DNA from: CAZSSM01 sp964609385
GTDB lineage: Bacteria; Planctomycetota; Planctomycetia; Isosphaerales; Isosphaeraceae
Assembly: GCA_964609385.1 (NCBI GenBank)
Contig: CAZSSM010000150.1
Coordinates: forward strand, 1 to 9,939
Direction: 5' to 3'
DNA length: 9,939 nucleotides
Part shown: in pieces, positions 1-6,714 of the stretch
Layout of the letters: each line of letters opens with the position of its first letter
Numbering within the stretch: the first letter of the stretch is position 1
Notes under the pieces: generated by a model
Told to the model about the DNA's origin: nothing
Databases searched by the model: none
Seen by the model: only the letters and a program-made list of their open reading frames with translations
Program-made: the position numbers and the translations under genes

Positions 1-651
1 CGGGGGTCTTCATTCTTGGCCACTGGCGAGCCGGCGCGGGGACAGGGCGTGGTCGGTTCGGGCGGCGGGTTCACCGGCTACGGCGGGTTCGGGTTCAATC
101 GTGGTTTCGGGTTCAATCGCGGCTTTGGGTTCAACCGGGGCTTCGGGTTCAATCGTGGTTTCGGGTTCGCCGGCTACGGGTTCCCCGGTTACGGCTATGG
201 GTTCGGCGTTCCTCAGTTCGGATTCGGTCCGGCGGGGTATTTCGGTGGCGGCTTCGCATATCCGACGTACGGCTTCGGCGCCCCGGCGTTTGGAGTCGCC
301 TCGCCAGCGTATGGGTTCGGGTTCCCGACGTACGGCTTCGGCTATCCGTTCGGACCGGGCATCCCGGCGACTGGGTTCTTCGCCCCGACGGTGACCTTGG
401 GCACGCCGTTCGTGCCGCCGACCGTCCTAGCCGACCCGTTGTTCCCGACGGGCCTGACCACCACCGCGTTGGACGCAGCGCTGGCCGAAGGGATCCTCCG
501 AGGCGAGCTGAGCCCGACCATCCCGGCGGTGATCATCCATCGCAAGGGCCATGCTCCGCAGATGGTCGGACCTGATGGACAGACGCAGCCCCAGGCTCGA
601 GAGGCGGAGGGGGCTCCGGAGCTACAGCCCCCAGCCGATTCCCAACCTTGA
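1..651 (+). CDS. Gly/Phe-rich low-complexity protein (5' partial)
   Basis: The frame is open from base 1, so the gene probably starts left of the window; the first usable start inside it is a TTG at 16, which has no convincing ribosome binding site. It ends at TGA 649-651. The roughly 216 visible residues fall in three parts. First comes a short Gly-rich stretch with four exact GFGFNR repeats (about residues 29-52). Then to about residue 120 there is a Gly/Phe/Tyr/Pro-rich region built on YGFG, GYGFP and PTYGFG units. Last is a non-repetitive tail with ordinary composition (TTTALDAALAEGILRGELSP, then a Gln/Pro-rich end). No domain is recognised. The composition resembles low-complexity surface or matrix proteins, but a signal peptide, if present, lies outside the window. 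A hairpin at 668-696 follows the stop. That the protein is real is supported by its clean frame and high GC at third positions; its function is unknown. Confidence 0.7.
   Translation, partial: RGSSFLATGEPARGQGVVGSGGGFTGYGGFGFNRGFGFNRGFGFNRGFGFNRGFGFAGYGFPGYGYGFGVPQFGFGPAGYFGGGFAYPTYGFGAPAFGVASPAYGFGFPTYGFGYPFGPGIPATGFFAPTVTLGTPFVPPTVLADPLFPTGLTTTALDAALAEGILRGELSPTIPAVIIHRKGHAPQMVGPDGQTQPQAREAEGAPELQPPADSQP
85..156 (+). repeat. Four tandem 18-base repeats encoding GFGFNR
   Basis: Four head-to-tail copies at 85-102, 103-120, 121-138 and 139-156, followed by a fifth partial copy (GFGF, 157-168). All encode Gly-Phe-Gly-Phe-Asn-Arg with no change at protein level, while the DNA differs at wobble positions (cgt/cgc/cgg for Arg, aat/aac for Asn, ttc/ttt for Phe). 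The silent differences imply selection on the peptide or an expansion old enough to have diverged. Confidence 0.95.
262..342 (+). repeat. Pair of identical 18-base direct repeats (PTYGFG)
   Basis: The same 18-base string occurs at 262-279 and 325-342, 63 bases (21 codons) apart and in the same frame, encoding PTYGFG each time. Together with the GFGFNR array it shows that the central part of the Gly/Phe-rich protein grew by internal duplication. Confidence 0.9.
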
Positions 652-667
652 TTGATCGGTCGACCTC

Positions 668-696
668 GCCACCTGAGGCGGTTCGTCTCGGGTGGC
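668..696 (+). terminator. Hairpin after the Gly/Phe-rich gene, candidate terminator
   Basis: Bases 668-677 (GCCACCTGAG) pair with 687-696 (CTCGGGTGGC): ten pairs including one G-U wobble, with a nine-base loop. It begins 17 bases after the TGA at 651, where a terminator would be expected. Only a weak T-containing stretch follows (cgattctt), so intrinsic termination is uncertain. Confidence 0.45.
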
Positions 697-769
697 CGAT
701 TCTTGGGATGGGAGATGGGAGGAGAGGAAGCGGACAGGACGGATAAATCATTGGACGTTGGATGTTTCG

Positions 770-797
770 TCGATCATGATAAAACTGACATGATCGA
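770..797. other. Perfect 9-base inverted repeat between convergent genes
   Basis: TCGATCATG (770-778) and CATGATCGA (789-797) form a perfect nine-pair stem with a ten-base AT-rich loop. It lies 43 bases beyond the stop of the minus-strand gene 840-1286 and over 100 bases beyond the plus-strand gene ending at 651. It may end transcripts from the minus strand, although no T-run follows, or it may be a protein-binding palindrome. No gene is seen in the rest of 652-839. Confidence 0.4.
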
Positions 798-839
798 TGT
801 GTACTTGGATGAGATATCCGACGATAACCAGCAGATCGG

Positions 840-1286
840 TCAAGAAGGCGAAGAGACGAAGGCCTCGCAAGTGCGCTTCCACCAGGTGCGCCTGGGGCCT
901 CGGGGCAGGTTGGCCTTGATGATCCGTCGGGCCAACAGCGGGAGGGCGACGGTCAGGAGGAAGATGACCTGGAACCAGTACAGGAGCGGGCGGATCTGCT
1001 ACGCTTCGGCCAGCCAGATGAAGCTGAGGTAGCCCAGGCTGGCCACGATCACCTGAAGTGCGATCTGCGAGGTCGAGTGACTCTTCAGCGAGCCCAGGGC
1101 CAGGCAGGTCGAGGCGACCGCGAAGACGACCAGCGCCGGTGAATCGACCTTCCACTGGGGCTCGTTGGGGATGGCGCTGTAGGTCTAGACCTTGACGAAG
1201 AGCGCCGACAAAGCGCCCGAGGCGGCGACCACCAGGAACAGCGTCGCCAAGGAGAGTTGGAGGCGGGTTCGAGACGGAGGTGCCAT
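840..1286 (-). pseudogene. Four-helix membrane protein interrupted by two in-frame TAG codons
   Basis: From ATG at 1286 to TGA at 842-840 the frame runs 148 codons and is broken only by TAG at codon 34 (1187-1185) and codon 96 (1001-999). Apart from those it reads as a coherent membrane protein. Helices lie at about residues 9-31 (LSLATLFLVVAASGALSALF), 50-67, 73-93 (ends in LGYLSFIWLAE) and 100-119 (LLYWFQVIFLLTVALPLLAR), with a basic tail (RRTWWKRTCE). Codon use matches the neighbours. A GGAGAG ribosome binding site sits nine to ten bases before the ATG. It follows the gene 1331-1906 by 44 bases on the same strand, so the two are probably co-transcribed. No family is recognised. Three readings are possible: a recently inactivated gene, sequence errors, or UAG read as an amino acid. 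Trp or Gln would fit both gaps as one-base changes, but that is inference. The 7 bases GGAGAGT at 1299-1293 are also complementary to ACTCTCC at 1257-1251, so the start region could fold back on itself. Confidence 0.65.
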
Positions 1287-1330
1287 GGGCGGACTCTCCA
1301 CAGGACTTCGGTTCGAACCCGCGACCGAGG

Positions 1331-1906
1331 TCAGCGTTGGTCGTTGACCTGAATCGGGATCCCACGCGACTCGAAGCCGATGAGCAGGTCTTCATAGACC
1401 TCGTCCATCAAGGTCCCCACAGGAACCTCGACAGGTCCCCCGTCCTGGTCGTAGAAGAGCAGCGTGGCTTCCTCGCTACTTCCGCGTCGTTTCCGTTTCG
1501 TCTCGATAAGGACTTCGATGCTCTGAACCGTCGTCAGGTCGATGTCACGGACCGTCGGCGCGAACCAGAACCCCGTCCGGAGTTCGAACCGATCCCCCTC
1601 GAGCGTGACGCGGTCGTTGAGGAACATCGGCACGACCACGAGCAACAGGAGGGGCCCACCTATGAGCATCCCATAGCCGAACCGCGCGCTCTTTTTGCGG
1701 AGCAGCCAGCCCAGCGGTGCGATCGCCAAGCCGACCAAGCTGAACACCAGCGGGACCCAGAGGGCGAACTTGGCCGTCAGGTCCTCGCCGTTGCGGGACA
1801 CATCGGTGCAGCCGGTGCCGATCAAGCAGACTCCGGCCAGGCCGAGGGCCAATATGAACGAACGGATCCGGGTCGGCCTCATTGCCGATTGAGACACGCG
1901 ATTCAT
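1331..1906 (-). CDS. Membrane protein with two helices and a C-terminal soluble domain, possible lipoprotein
   Basis: 191 residues, ATG at 1906, TGA at 1333-1331. AGGA lies nine bases before the ATG. The N-terminus is basic and then hydrophobic (about residues 14-32), followed by a Cys at 33 in the context CLIGTGCTD. That resembles a lipobox but lacks the usual Leu three residues before the Cys, so lipidation is uncertain. Two transmembrane helices follow, at about 50-69 (VPLVFSLVGLAIAPLGWLL) and 78-96 (MLIGGPLLLLVVVPMFL). The C-terminal 95 residues are soluble; the TLEGDRFELRTGFWFAPTVR stretch and the following IDLTTVQSIEVLIETKRKR recall the beta-strand pattern of bacterial PH-like domains, but this is a resemblance only. 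It is probably the first gene of a two-gene operon with 840-1286, and it diverges from the FAS1 gene at 2122. The function is unknown. Confidence 0.75.
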   Translation of the reverse strand: MNRVSQSAMRPTRIRSFILALGLAGVCLIGTGCTDVSRNGEDLTAKFALWVPLVFSLVGLAIAPLGWLLRKKSARFGYGMLIGGPLLLLVVVPMFLNDRVTLEGDRFELRTGFWFAPTVRDIDLTTVQSIEVLIETKRKRRGSSEEATLLFYDQDGGPVEVPVGTLMDEVYEDLLIGFESRGIPIQVNDQR

Positions 1907-2009
1907 CGATCTTGGTCCTGTGAAAGAAGCGGATGTCTAGGAAGATCATGGACGGGGCCGGGATCATAGCAAGGATTTGGAAACGAGGAAAGACATCCCC
2001 TGCCCTGGT

Positions 2010-2042
2010 CCGATCGCTTCGTGAATCCGAAGGCGCGATCGG
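2010..2042. promoter_or_regulatory. Long imperfect hairpin or palindrome in a divergent promoter region
   Basis: CCGATCGCTTCG (2010-2021) pairs with CGAA (2028-2031) and GCGATCGG (2035-2042), giving twelve pairs with a six-base loop and a three-base bulge (2032-2034). It sits about mid-way in the 215 bases between the divergent starts at 1906 and 2122. The position suits an operator controlling one or both genes, or a 5' leader structure for the FAS1 gene. No promoter boxes of clear quality were seen in the rest of this gap. Confidence 0.35.
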
Positions 2043-2121
2043 GACGAGATTTGGCGGTGGAACGCAATGACGACTTCCCCATCCCCCAAGCACCTCACCT
2101 ATTCTGTCCCGGAGTTTGCGC

Positions 2122-3120
2122 ATGCGAGCGTTCCCGATCAGCCTGTCGCGACACCCGTTGCGCGGTCTGATTTCGGTGTGGATGTGGATGGCGTTGATCG
2201 GGACCGGCACGGCCTGGGCCGACGACCCCGCGCCCGACACATCGACGGATGACCAACCAACTGTTCTCGAGCTTCTCAAGCGTCAGGGCGACTGCGGCGC
2301 CTTCCTCAAGGCCGCCGAACTGGCCGGGCTCAACGATCGGCTCGCCGGCGATGCCCCGATCACGGTGCTGGCCTGGAAGGACGACACGCTCCGCGACGAT
2401 CAGGCCGAGCGCATCGGGCGGGTCGCTCGGGGCGAACGGATCATCTCTGCCGCGGTTTCCAGCCTGGCCGATCACATCCTGCCGGGCCGTTCGACCCGCA
2501 GTCAGATTCTCGATCAAGTCTGGATCCCTTCGATCCAAGGCGCGGAGTGGTATGCTTTCCAAAGGGCCGAGAAGTCGATGTTGGCCAGCCTCTCCGATAA
2601 CGGTGTGCTTGCCGGCGCGGTCGCGATCGTTGAGGCCGACCTGACGGCACGCAACGGGATCGTCCACATCGTCGAACGCCTCGGGATCTCCGGTCTCATG
2701 AACCGAGGCGGCATGCTCTCGGCCGACTTTTGCCGAAGCATCCTCGAGTTCACCCGCTCGCGCGCCGAGGCCCGCCAACGCCGAGGAGACCTCTTGGGGG
2801 CTGCGACGGTTCTCCAAGAGATGCTCGAACACATCGATGAGGAGACGACCGAGACCCAACAGATCCTCGAGAACGTCCGACGCGCGAACATCGATCTCCG
2901 ATGTGCTCGGCCCGGCATGGTGCCGATACCCGCGGCCACTGGCACAGTCGTTCGCGATGGTCTCGACAAGGCCCGTCGGATCGACGACCTCCCCCAACGC
3001 ATCAAGGCGCTCGAGGCCGTGATCGCCGAGGCTCTCAAGACCCTGCCGTTGCCGTCTCGTGATCGAGGGCGTCGGCGTGGGTCGAGCGCGAACTTGCGAC
3101 GGACCGATCCTGGTCGTTGA
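2122..3120 (+). CDS. Exported protein with a degenerate fasciclin (FAS1) domain
   Basis: 332 residues. ATG 2122 is chosen because GGAG (2111-2114) lies seven bases upstream; a TTG at 2116 would overlap that spacing. A signal peptide is clear: basic start, hydrophobic core (about 15-30), cleavage after AWA (31-33). Residues about 47-170 follow the FAS1 pattern, opening with TVLELLKRQGDCGAFLKAAE, then LAGDAPITVLA where the family has TVFAP, and closing with NGIVHIVERLG, which matches the family's final NGxIHxID-type strand. The TVFAPTDEAF motif is altered (VLAWKDDTL), so the domain is divergent. Residues about 185-290 are charged and helical with coiled-coil character, and the last twenty are Arg-rich. 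FAS1 domains act in extracellular adhesion, so a role at the cell surface or in the periplasm is inferred. The gene converges with 3224-5518 across a hairpin. Confidence 0.75.
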   Translation: MRAFPISLSRHPLRGLISVWMWMALIGTGTAWADDPAPDTSTDDQPTVLELLKRQGDCGAFLKAAELAGLNDRLAGDAPITVLAWKDDTLRDDQAERIGRVARGERIISAAVSSLADHILPGRSTRSQILDQVWIPSIQGAEWYAFQRAEKSMLASLSDNGVLAGAVAIVEADLTARNGIVHIVERLGISGLMNRGGMLSADFCRSILEFTRSRAEARQRRGDLLGAATVLQEMLEHIDEETTETQQILENVRRANIDLRCARPGMVPIPAATGTVVRDGLDKARRIDDLPQRIKALEAVIAEALKTLPLPSRDRGRRRGSSANLRRTDPGR

Positions 3121-3149
3121 TCGGTCGCTCGACTCGTGTGGACGAATGC

Positions 3150-3179
3150 AGGGGCTTTGCCCGACCGGACCAAGCCCCT
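3150..3179. terminator. Hairpin between convergent genes, candidate two-way terminator
   Basis: AGGGGCTT (3150-3157) and AAGCCCCT (3172-3179) form a perfect eight-pair GC-rich stem with a 14-base loop, 29 bases after the FAS1 stop (3120) and 44 bases beyond the end of the minus-strand gene (3224). No long T-run follows on either strand, but an AT-rich patch (3195-3238) lies beside it. The position between convergent ends supports a terminator role. Confidence 0.5.
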
Positions 3180-3223
3180 TGTGATCGTCAAAGATGTTGA
3201 AAATATGCTGAATTATATAAAAT

Positions 3224-5518
3224 TTATTTGATATTGAAATGAATAACTCGGTACTGGTTGGCCTTGACTCGGTCGAATTGGAAGGTCCGACCGTCGACGA
3301 GTTCGATCGCGAGGTCGACGGCCTCAAGGGCTCCCAGGCCGAAGTGGACTTCGAGAGGGCCGGACGACTTGTAGGCGTGGTTGCTGGAGACCGTTCGCGA
3401 GAAGGATCGGTCGTCGCCGTCGGCGGTGACCCGTGCGCCAACGAGTCGGTGATCGCTGATCCCGGAGAACCGGAGCCGGAGCCAGTGGTTGTCCCGGGAG
3501 TCGGGGTCGCCGGTGTTGAGGAAGACGCGATCGCGGTAGCGTTCCGGTGCGCCTTCGACCCGCCAACCGCCGGAGTTGTCCGGGTCGGCGGCCAGGACGA
3601 GGTCGAGCAGACCGTCGTTGTTCAGATCGGCCGCCTCGCCAGAGATCCCTTTGGCGTCGAGCCCACTGAGGGCCTGCGGCCACGGCTCGAAGCGGCCGGC
3701 ACCCGCGTTGTGGTAGAAGACTGCGCGGCCTTCGCGGCCAGTGGTCCCGTCTCGGCGGTCCAAGGCGACGAAGTCCTGCCAGCCGTCGTTATCGAAGTCG
3801 CCATAGACCACGTCGGCCCAGTAGGGCCGCTCGTCCAGGGGCTCGAGCCGCTCGCGACCCGGTTGAGACGGATAGTTGGGGCCGAGCGCGGGTCGCCAGT
3901 TGGCCAGTCGCGGCGGGACGGTCATCGCTTGGAAGTCATACCATTGGCGGTACGTCCAGTTGAGCGACTCGAGGCCGGCCTCAGCGGTGGCCTCTTCGAA
4001 TTGGAAGGTGCCTCGGTTCCGCCAGAATCGGCCGCCGACGTCCTCAGCACGTGGGGCCCAGCCCGGATCGCTTGGCCCGATCGCCAAAACGTCGAGCAGG
4101 CCGTCGTTGGTCAGGTCGACCAGGGCAACGTAGGGCAGGCCCGGCCCTGGCTCATCGGTGACCAGGCGTTGCTTTGGGTCGTCCCAGCGGAGCCGACCCT
4201 CCACGGCCAGGCCGTTGCCGGTGACCTTTTCGAAGGTCGCCTCGCCGGTCTCCTTCAGGAGGTTCCGCCAGCAGAAGATCCCTTGGCGATACTCGGCTGG
4301 GGAGTACTCCGAGAGCGGGTCGCGGATATCGACGTGGGTTGCTTGGATCAGATCGAGGTCGCCATCGTTGTCGAGGTCGCCGAACTGGATGTCGGGCCCG
4401 GCCTTATCGCGCATCGAGTCGTGGTAGAAGCCGCCAAAGTCGGGGATGCGCTCGGTCCCGCCGATGTCTTGGAACCGGCCCGCCGTGAAGGCGTCGACGG
4501 CCGGCTGGAACAGGTAGAGTCGGCTGTATGGCAGACCTCCAAGGGTGTCGCCGATGTTGTCGCAACCGATGGCCAGGTCCAACCATCCGTCACCGTTGAC
4601 GTCGCCGAAGTCGCTCTGGCGGTTGTAGGCGCGCAGGTTGGCCGCCCCCAGCGCGCCGGGGACGTCGACGAACCGATCCCAAGCGCCGTCGCTGAGCAGG
4701 AGCGTGTTGCCCAATGGTCGGCCGCCTCGGACCAGTCGGCCGCCCGAGAACGGCGCGTTGCGGGTTAGGAACACGTCAAGCCAGCCATCGCTGTTGAGAT
4801 CGACCAAGTTGGGGATCTGAGCCGACCGCCCGATGTTGTCCGAACGGAAGCGTTGGCTCTGGATCGTCAGCTCGTGCGACTCGAACCGCGTGCCGTCCCG
4901 GTTGATCAACACGCGGAGCCGATCCGCATCGCGGATCGGGAACCCCTGGGGGCCGATGGGGAGCTGGTTCCCGGGCGTGCTCTGGACGGCCAACAGGTCC
5001 AGCCAGCCGTCGCGGTTAAGATCAGCGATCGCGAAGCCGTTGGTTCCCGCCTCGACGTCGGTCAGGCCCGGGATCTCGACGCGGCGGAACAGCCGGGCCG
5101 CCTCGGGATCCTCGTGATCCAGCAGGTTCACCGACCGGTCCAGGGCTGGTCCGGCTGGGACTCGGGTTCGGTTGCCGAGTCGTCCGCGTCGGCTGAAGAA
5201 CGTGAGGATCTCCGAGGGCGTCGCGAAACCGTCCTCATCCCGGTCGACCTCGGCGAACCGTTCCGGTTGCGGATACTCCTCCCGGCTCAGCTTCCCGTCG
5301 CCGTCGCCATCGGCGTTGCGGAACGCCCGGCGCAACGCGTCGGGGAGGCGTTGGGGATCGCCCGTTCGGGCCGCCCCTCGACTCGGCTGATCGGCCGATT
5401 CGTCGGTTTGCGGCTCCTGGACGGGGCTCGGAGATAACGGTTCGATTGCCGCGAACCTCGGCGATGACTCGGCTGACATCGCGACCAGGATCAGGCACAC
5501 GCTCAGAGGAAGGGGCAT
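3224..5518 (-). CDS. Exported EF-hand / FG-GAP repeat / ASPIC-UnbV protein (CRTAC1-like)
   Basis: About 764 residues, ending TAA (3226-3224). ATG 5518 is chosen because AAGGA lies seven bases upstream; ATG 5521 is adjacent and equally in frame, while further starts up to 5602 lack a binding site and would put sequence before the signal peptide (LPLSVCLILVAMSA). After a Pro/Glu-rich linker come two EF-hand loops at about residues 69-80 (DGDGDGKLSREE) and 92-103 (DRDEDGFATPSE). Seven FG-GAP/VCBS calcium loops of the type DLNRDGWLD follow, at about 166, 240, 306, 381, 468, 574 and 631; these predict a beta-propeller. Residues about 677-762 match the ASPIC/UnbV domain (NHWLRLRFSG, GARVTADGD, VHFGLG). 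Such proteins are secreted or envelope-associated and calcium-stabilised, with unknown ligands. The frame is intact with no truncation. It diverges from the acetyltransferase gene at 5746. Confidence 0.9.
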   Translation of the reverse strand: MPLPLSVCLILVAMSAESSPRFAAIEPLSPSPVQEPQTDESADQPSRGAARTGDPQRLPDALRRAFRNADGDGDGKLSREEYPQPERFAEVDRDEDGFATPSEILTFFSRRGRLGNRTRVPAGPALDRSVNLLDHEDPEAARLFRRVEIPGLTDVEAGTNGFAIADLNRDGWLDLLAVQSTPGNQLPIGPQGFPIRDADRLRVLINRDGTRFESHELTIQSQRFRSDNIGRSAQIPNLVDLNSDGWLDVFLTRNAPFSGGRLVRGGRPLGNTLLLSDGAWDRFVDVPGALGAANLRAYNRQSDFGDVNGDGWLDLAIGCDNIGDTLGGLPYSRLYLFQPAVDAFTAGRFQDIGGTERIPDFGGFYHDSMRDKAGPDIQFGDLDNDGDLDLIQATHVDIRDPLSEYSPAEYRQGIFCWRNLLKETGEATFEKVTGNGLAVEGRLRWDDPKQRLVTDEPGPGLPYVALVDLTNDGLLDVLAIGPSDPGWAPRAEDVGGRFWRNRGTFQFEEATAEAGLESLNWTYRQWYDFQAMTVPPRLANWRPALGPNYPSQPGRERLEPLDERPYWADVVYGDFDNDGWQDFVALDRRDGTTGREGRAVFYHNAGAGRFEPWPQALSGLDAKGISGEAADLNNDGLLDLVLAADPDNSGGWRVEGAPERYRDRVFLNTGDPDSRDNHWLRLRFSGISDHRLVGARVTADGDDRSFSRTVSSNHAYKSSGPLEVHFGLGALEAVDLAIELVDGRTFQFDRVKANQYRVIHFNIK

Positions 5519-5530
5519 CATGGGGTCCTT

Positions 5531-5543
5531 CACGACAGTCGTG
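5531..5543. promoter_or_regulatory. 13-base palindrome upstream of the FG-GAP gene
   Basis: CACGAC-A-GTCGTG is a perfect six-base inverted repeat around one base, a few bases upstream of the AAGGA site of the minus-strand gene starting at 5518. It could be an operator half-site pair. The rest of the 227-base gap to 5746 shows no clear promoter boxes. Confidence 0.25.
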
Positions 5544-5745
5544 TCGACCATGGGGTGGGTTGGGATTTCCGGTGGGGATCGATGTTCAAAGAGATCCAAC
5601 ACCGGCCGACAGTGTATGTTCCGTGAGGCGATTGCTGATTCCGGTGACTGGGCAAGCCCGATTGTGGAGCCGAACCGGCTCGTGGGAGATGGTCGATCGT
5701 CCCGGCTCGTTGGGAACGTTGGGTCCGGAGTGGTTGGGGGAGACG

Positions 5746-6249
5746 ATGAGCGCGAAGAGCCAACGAGCAGCGGTCGCCGCGTCAGCCGTGACGCTCCGAG
5801 AGGTGACCCGAGATACGGTCCGAGACGTCTGCGCGTTGTCGGTGGCCGACGAGCAGAAGGGTTTCGTCGCCTCGAACGCCCAGTCGATCGCCGAGGCCTC
5901 CTTCTCCGACGAGGCCTGGTTCCGCGCCATCTATGCGGGCGAGGAACTGGTCGGCTTCGTCATGCTGTTCATCGACCCTGAGAAACCGCGCTATTTCTTG
6001 TGGAGACTGATGATCGACGCACGTCATCAGGGCCATGGTTACGGTCGCGAAGCGATGGGCCGCGTGTTGGCGTTCGTCCGCACGCTGCCGAACGCCCGCG
6101 TCCTCGAGACCAGCTATTGTCCTGGACCGGGATGTCCGAAGGGGTTCTATGAGAAGCTCGGGTTCCGGGAGACCGGCGAGGAGCGACACGGTCAACACCT
6201 GATGACGCTCGATCTCGTAGATCCCGATCGACCAAAAAATAAGTCTTGA
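5746..6249 (+). CDS. GNAT N-acetyltransferase, spermidine/diamine acetyltransferase type
   Basis: 167 residues, ending TGA (6247-6249). ATG 5746 is preceded directly by GGGGGAGA; the open frame runs further upstream but without plausible protein sequence. The fold is GNAT: acetyl-CoA dependent transfer to an amine. DEQKGFVASNAQSIAEA (about 35-51) is typical of the BltD/PaiA-like diamine and spermidine acetyltransferases. GFVMLFIDPEKPRYFLWRLM covers the central strands. Motif A is RLMIDARHQGHGYGREAM (87-104), with the acetyl-CoA pyrophosphate loop QGHGYG. Motif B ends in FYEKLGF (134-140), whose Tyr135 is the usual general acid position. The polyamine substrate is inferred from family resemblance; other small amines remain possible. 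It is cytoplasmic and appears to be transcribed alone. The final stop overlaps a small palindrome (TGATTT-G-AAATCA, 6247-6259). Confidence 0.88.
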   Translation: MSAKSQRAAVAASAVTLREVTRDTVRDVCALSVADEQKGFVASNAQSIAEASFSDEAWFRAIYAGEELVGFVMLFIDPEKPRYFLWRLMIDARHQGHGYGREAMGRVLAFVRTLPNARVLETSYCPGPGCPKGFYEKLGFRETGEERHGQHLMTLDLVDPDRPKNKS

Positions 6250-6699
6250 TTTGAAATCACAAATACCCAGAACCTCGAATTTATTTTACGAGTCACTTCG
6301 ATAAACAGTACCGATTAGTTGTGCTTCACGATTCTAGTCCAGTTCGCTTGGAGGTCTCAGTTCAAACATCGAAAACACATGGCGGTCATCTGTTGGGCAG
6401 TAGATTCCGGGGTGGACTCTTGCGGCTTGAGCCGTTTCCCAAGTTGGAGTAAAAATCAATTCCATATTACCATGTTTATTTTTAGGGCAACTACACGATA
6501 AATTGTCTCGAATTCTCACGGCAGCTAACGACTTCAGGTCCTGCGAATTCTAGAGACGAATCACCTTCCCGGATCGTCTCTGAGCCTGAAGGAGTCTCCG
6601 ATCGTTCGTCACATCCAGACCGCAACCGAGTACCATTTGAAGGACCACCGAAATCTCCGATCCGGACTCACTGGACAATAGACAGATTTATATAACATA
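6250..6699. other. AT-rich intergenic island of 450 bases, no gene found
   Basis: Composition shifts abruptly from about two-thirds GC in the neighbouring genes to roughly half AT here. Short open frames exist on both strands (for example 6319-6501), but they have no ribosome binding site, no GC bias at third positions and no recognisable sequence. The stretch holds a set of inverted repeats at 6505-6581 and an AT-rich patch (TTTATATAACATAAT, 6687-6701) just before the ribonuclease gene. A weak promoter reading there is TGGACA (6672-6677), 18 bases, CATAAT (6696-6701), but it would place the transcript start inside the ribosome binding site. I see no tRNA, transposase remnant or barstar-like frame. 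Confidence 0.6.
6505..6581 (+). promoter_or_regulatory. Overlapping, mutually exclusive inverted repeats upstream of the ribonuclease gene
   Basis: AGAGACGA (6552-6559) pairs perfectly with TCGTCTCT (6574-6581), leaving a 14-base loop. The same left arm can instead pair upstream: GTCTCGAATTC (6505-6515) with GAATTC-ta-GAGAC (6545-6557), eleven pairs with a two-base bulge. The GAGAC at 6553-6557 therefore has two competing partners. Another GTCTC lies at 6594-6598. Such switching stems can serve attenuation or a leader RNA; whether the region is transcribed is unknown. Confidence 0.35.
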
Positions 6700-6714
6700 A
6701 TGAGGGGCGGCACA

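Noticed and set aside
85..156. Tandem repeats as a CRISPR array
   Set aside because: The 18-base units are directly adjacent with no spacers and encode a perfect peptide repeat within a gene.
1302..1330. GGTTCGAACCC at 1310-1320, resembling a tRNA T-arm
   Set aside because: The flanks pair for only three bases and no acceptor or anticodon arms fit around it; the GGAGAGT/ACTCTCC pair nearby spans only 49 bases, too short for a tRNA.
748..1395. 215-codon minus-strand open frame across the membrane-protein region
   Set aside because: It is Arg/Pro/Gly-rich as expected of an off-frame shadow in GC-rich DNA and overlaps the end of the gene 1331-1906; the other minus frame, interrupted by TAG, has proper helices, start and binding site.
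2095..3441. 448-codon minus-strand open frame
   Set aside because: Antisense to the FAS1 gene and the end of the FG-GAP gene; no binding site, no domain, and it would run through the convergent hairpin.
3239..4768. Long 509-codon plus-strand open frame
   Set aside because: It lies antisense to the FG-GAP/ASPIC gene; its Val/Glu/Ala-rich sequence mirrors that gene's codons, it has no domain, and the minus-strand protein is unmistakable.
6319..6501. 60-codon open frame in the AT-rich island
   Set aside because: No ribosome binding site, no codon bias and no recognisable sequence; AT-rich DNA with a chance frame.
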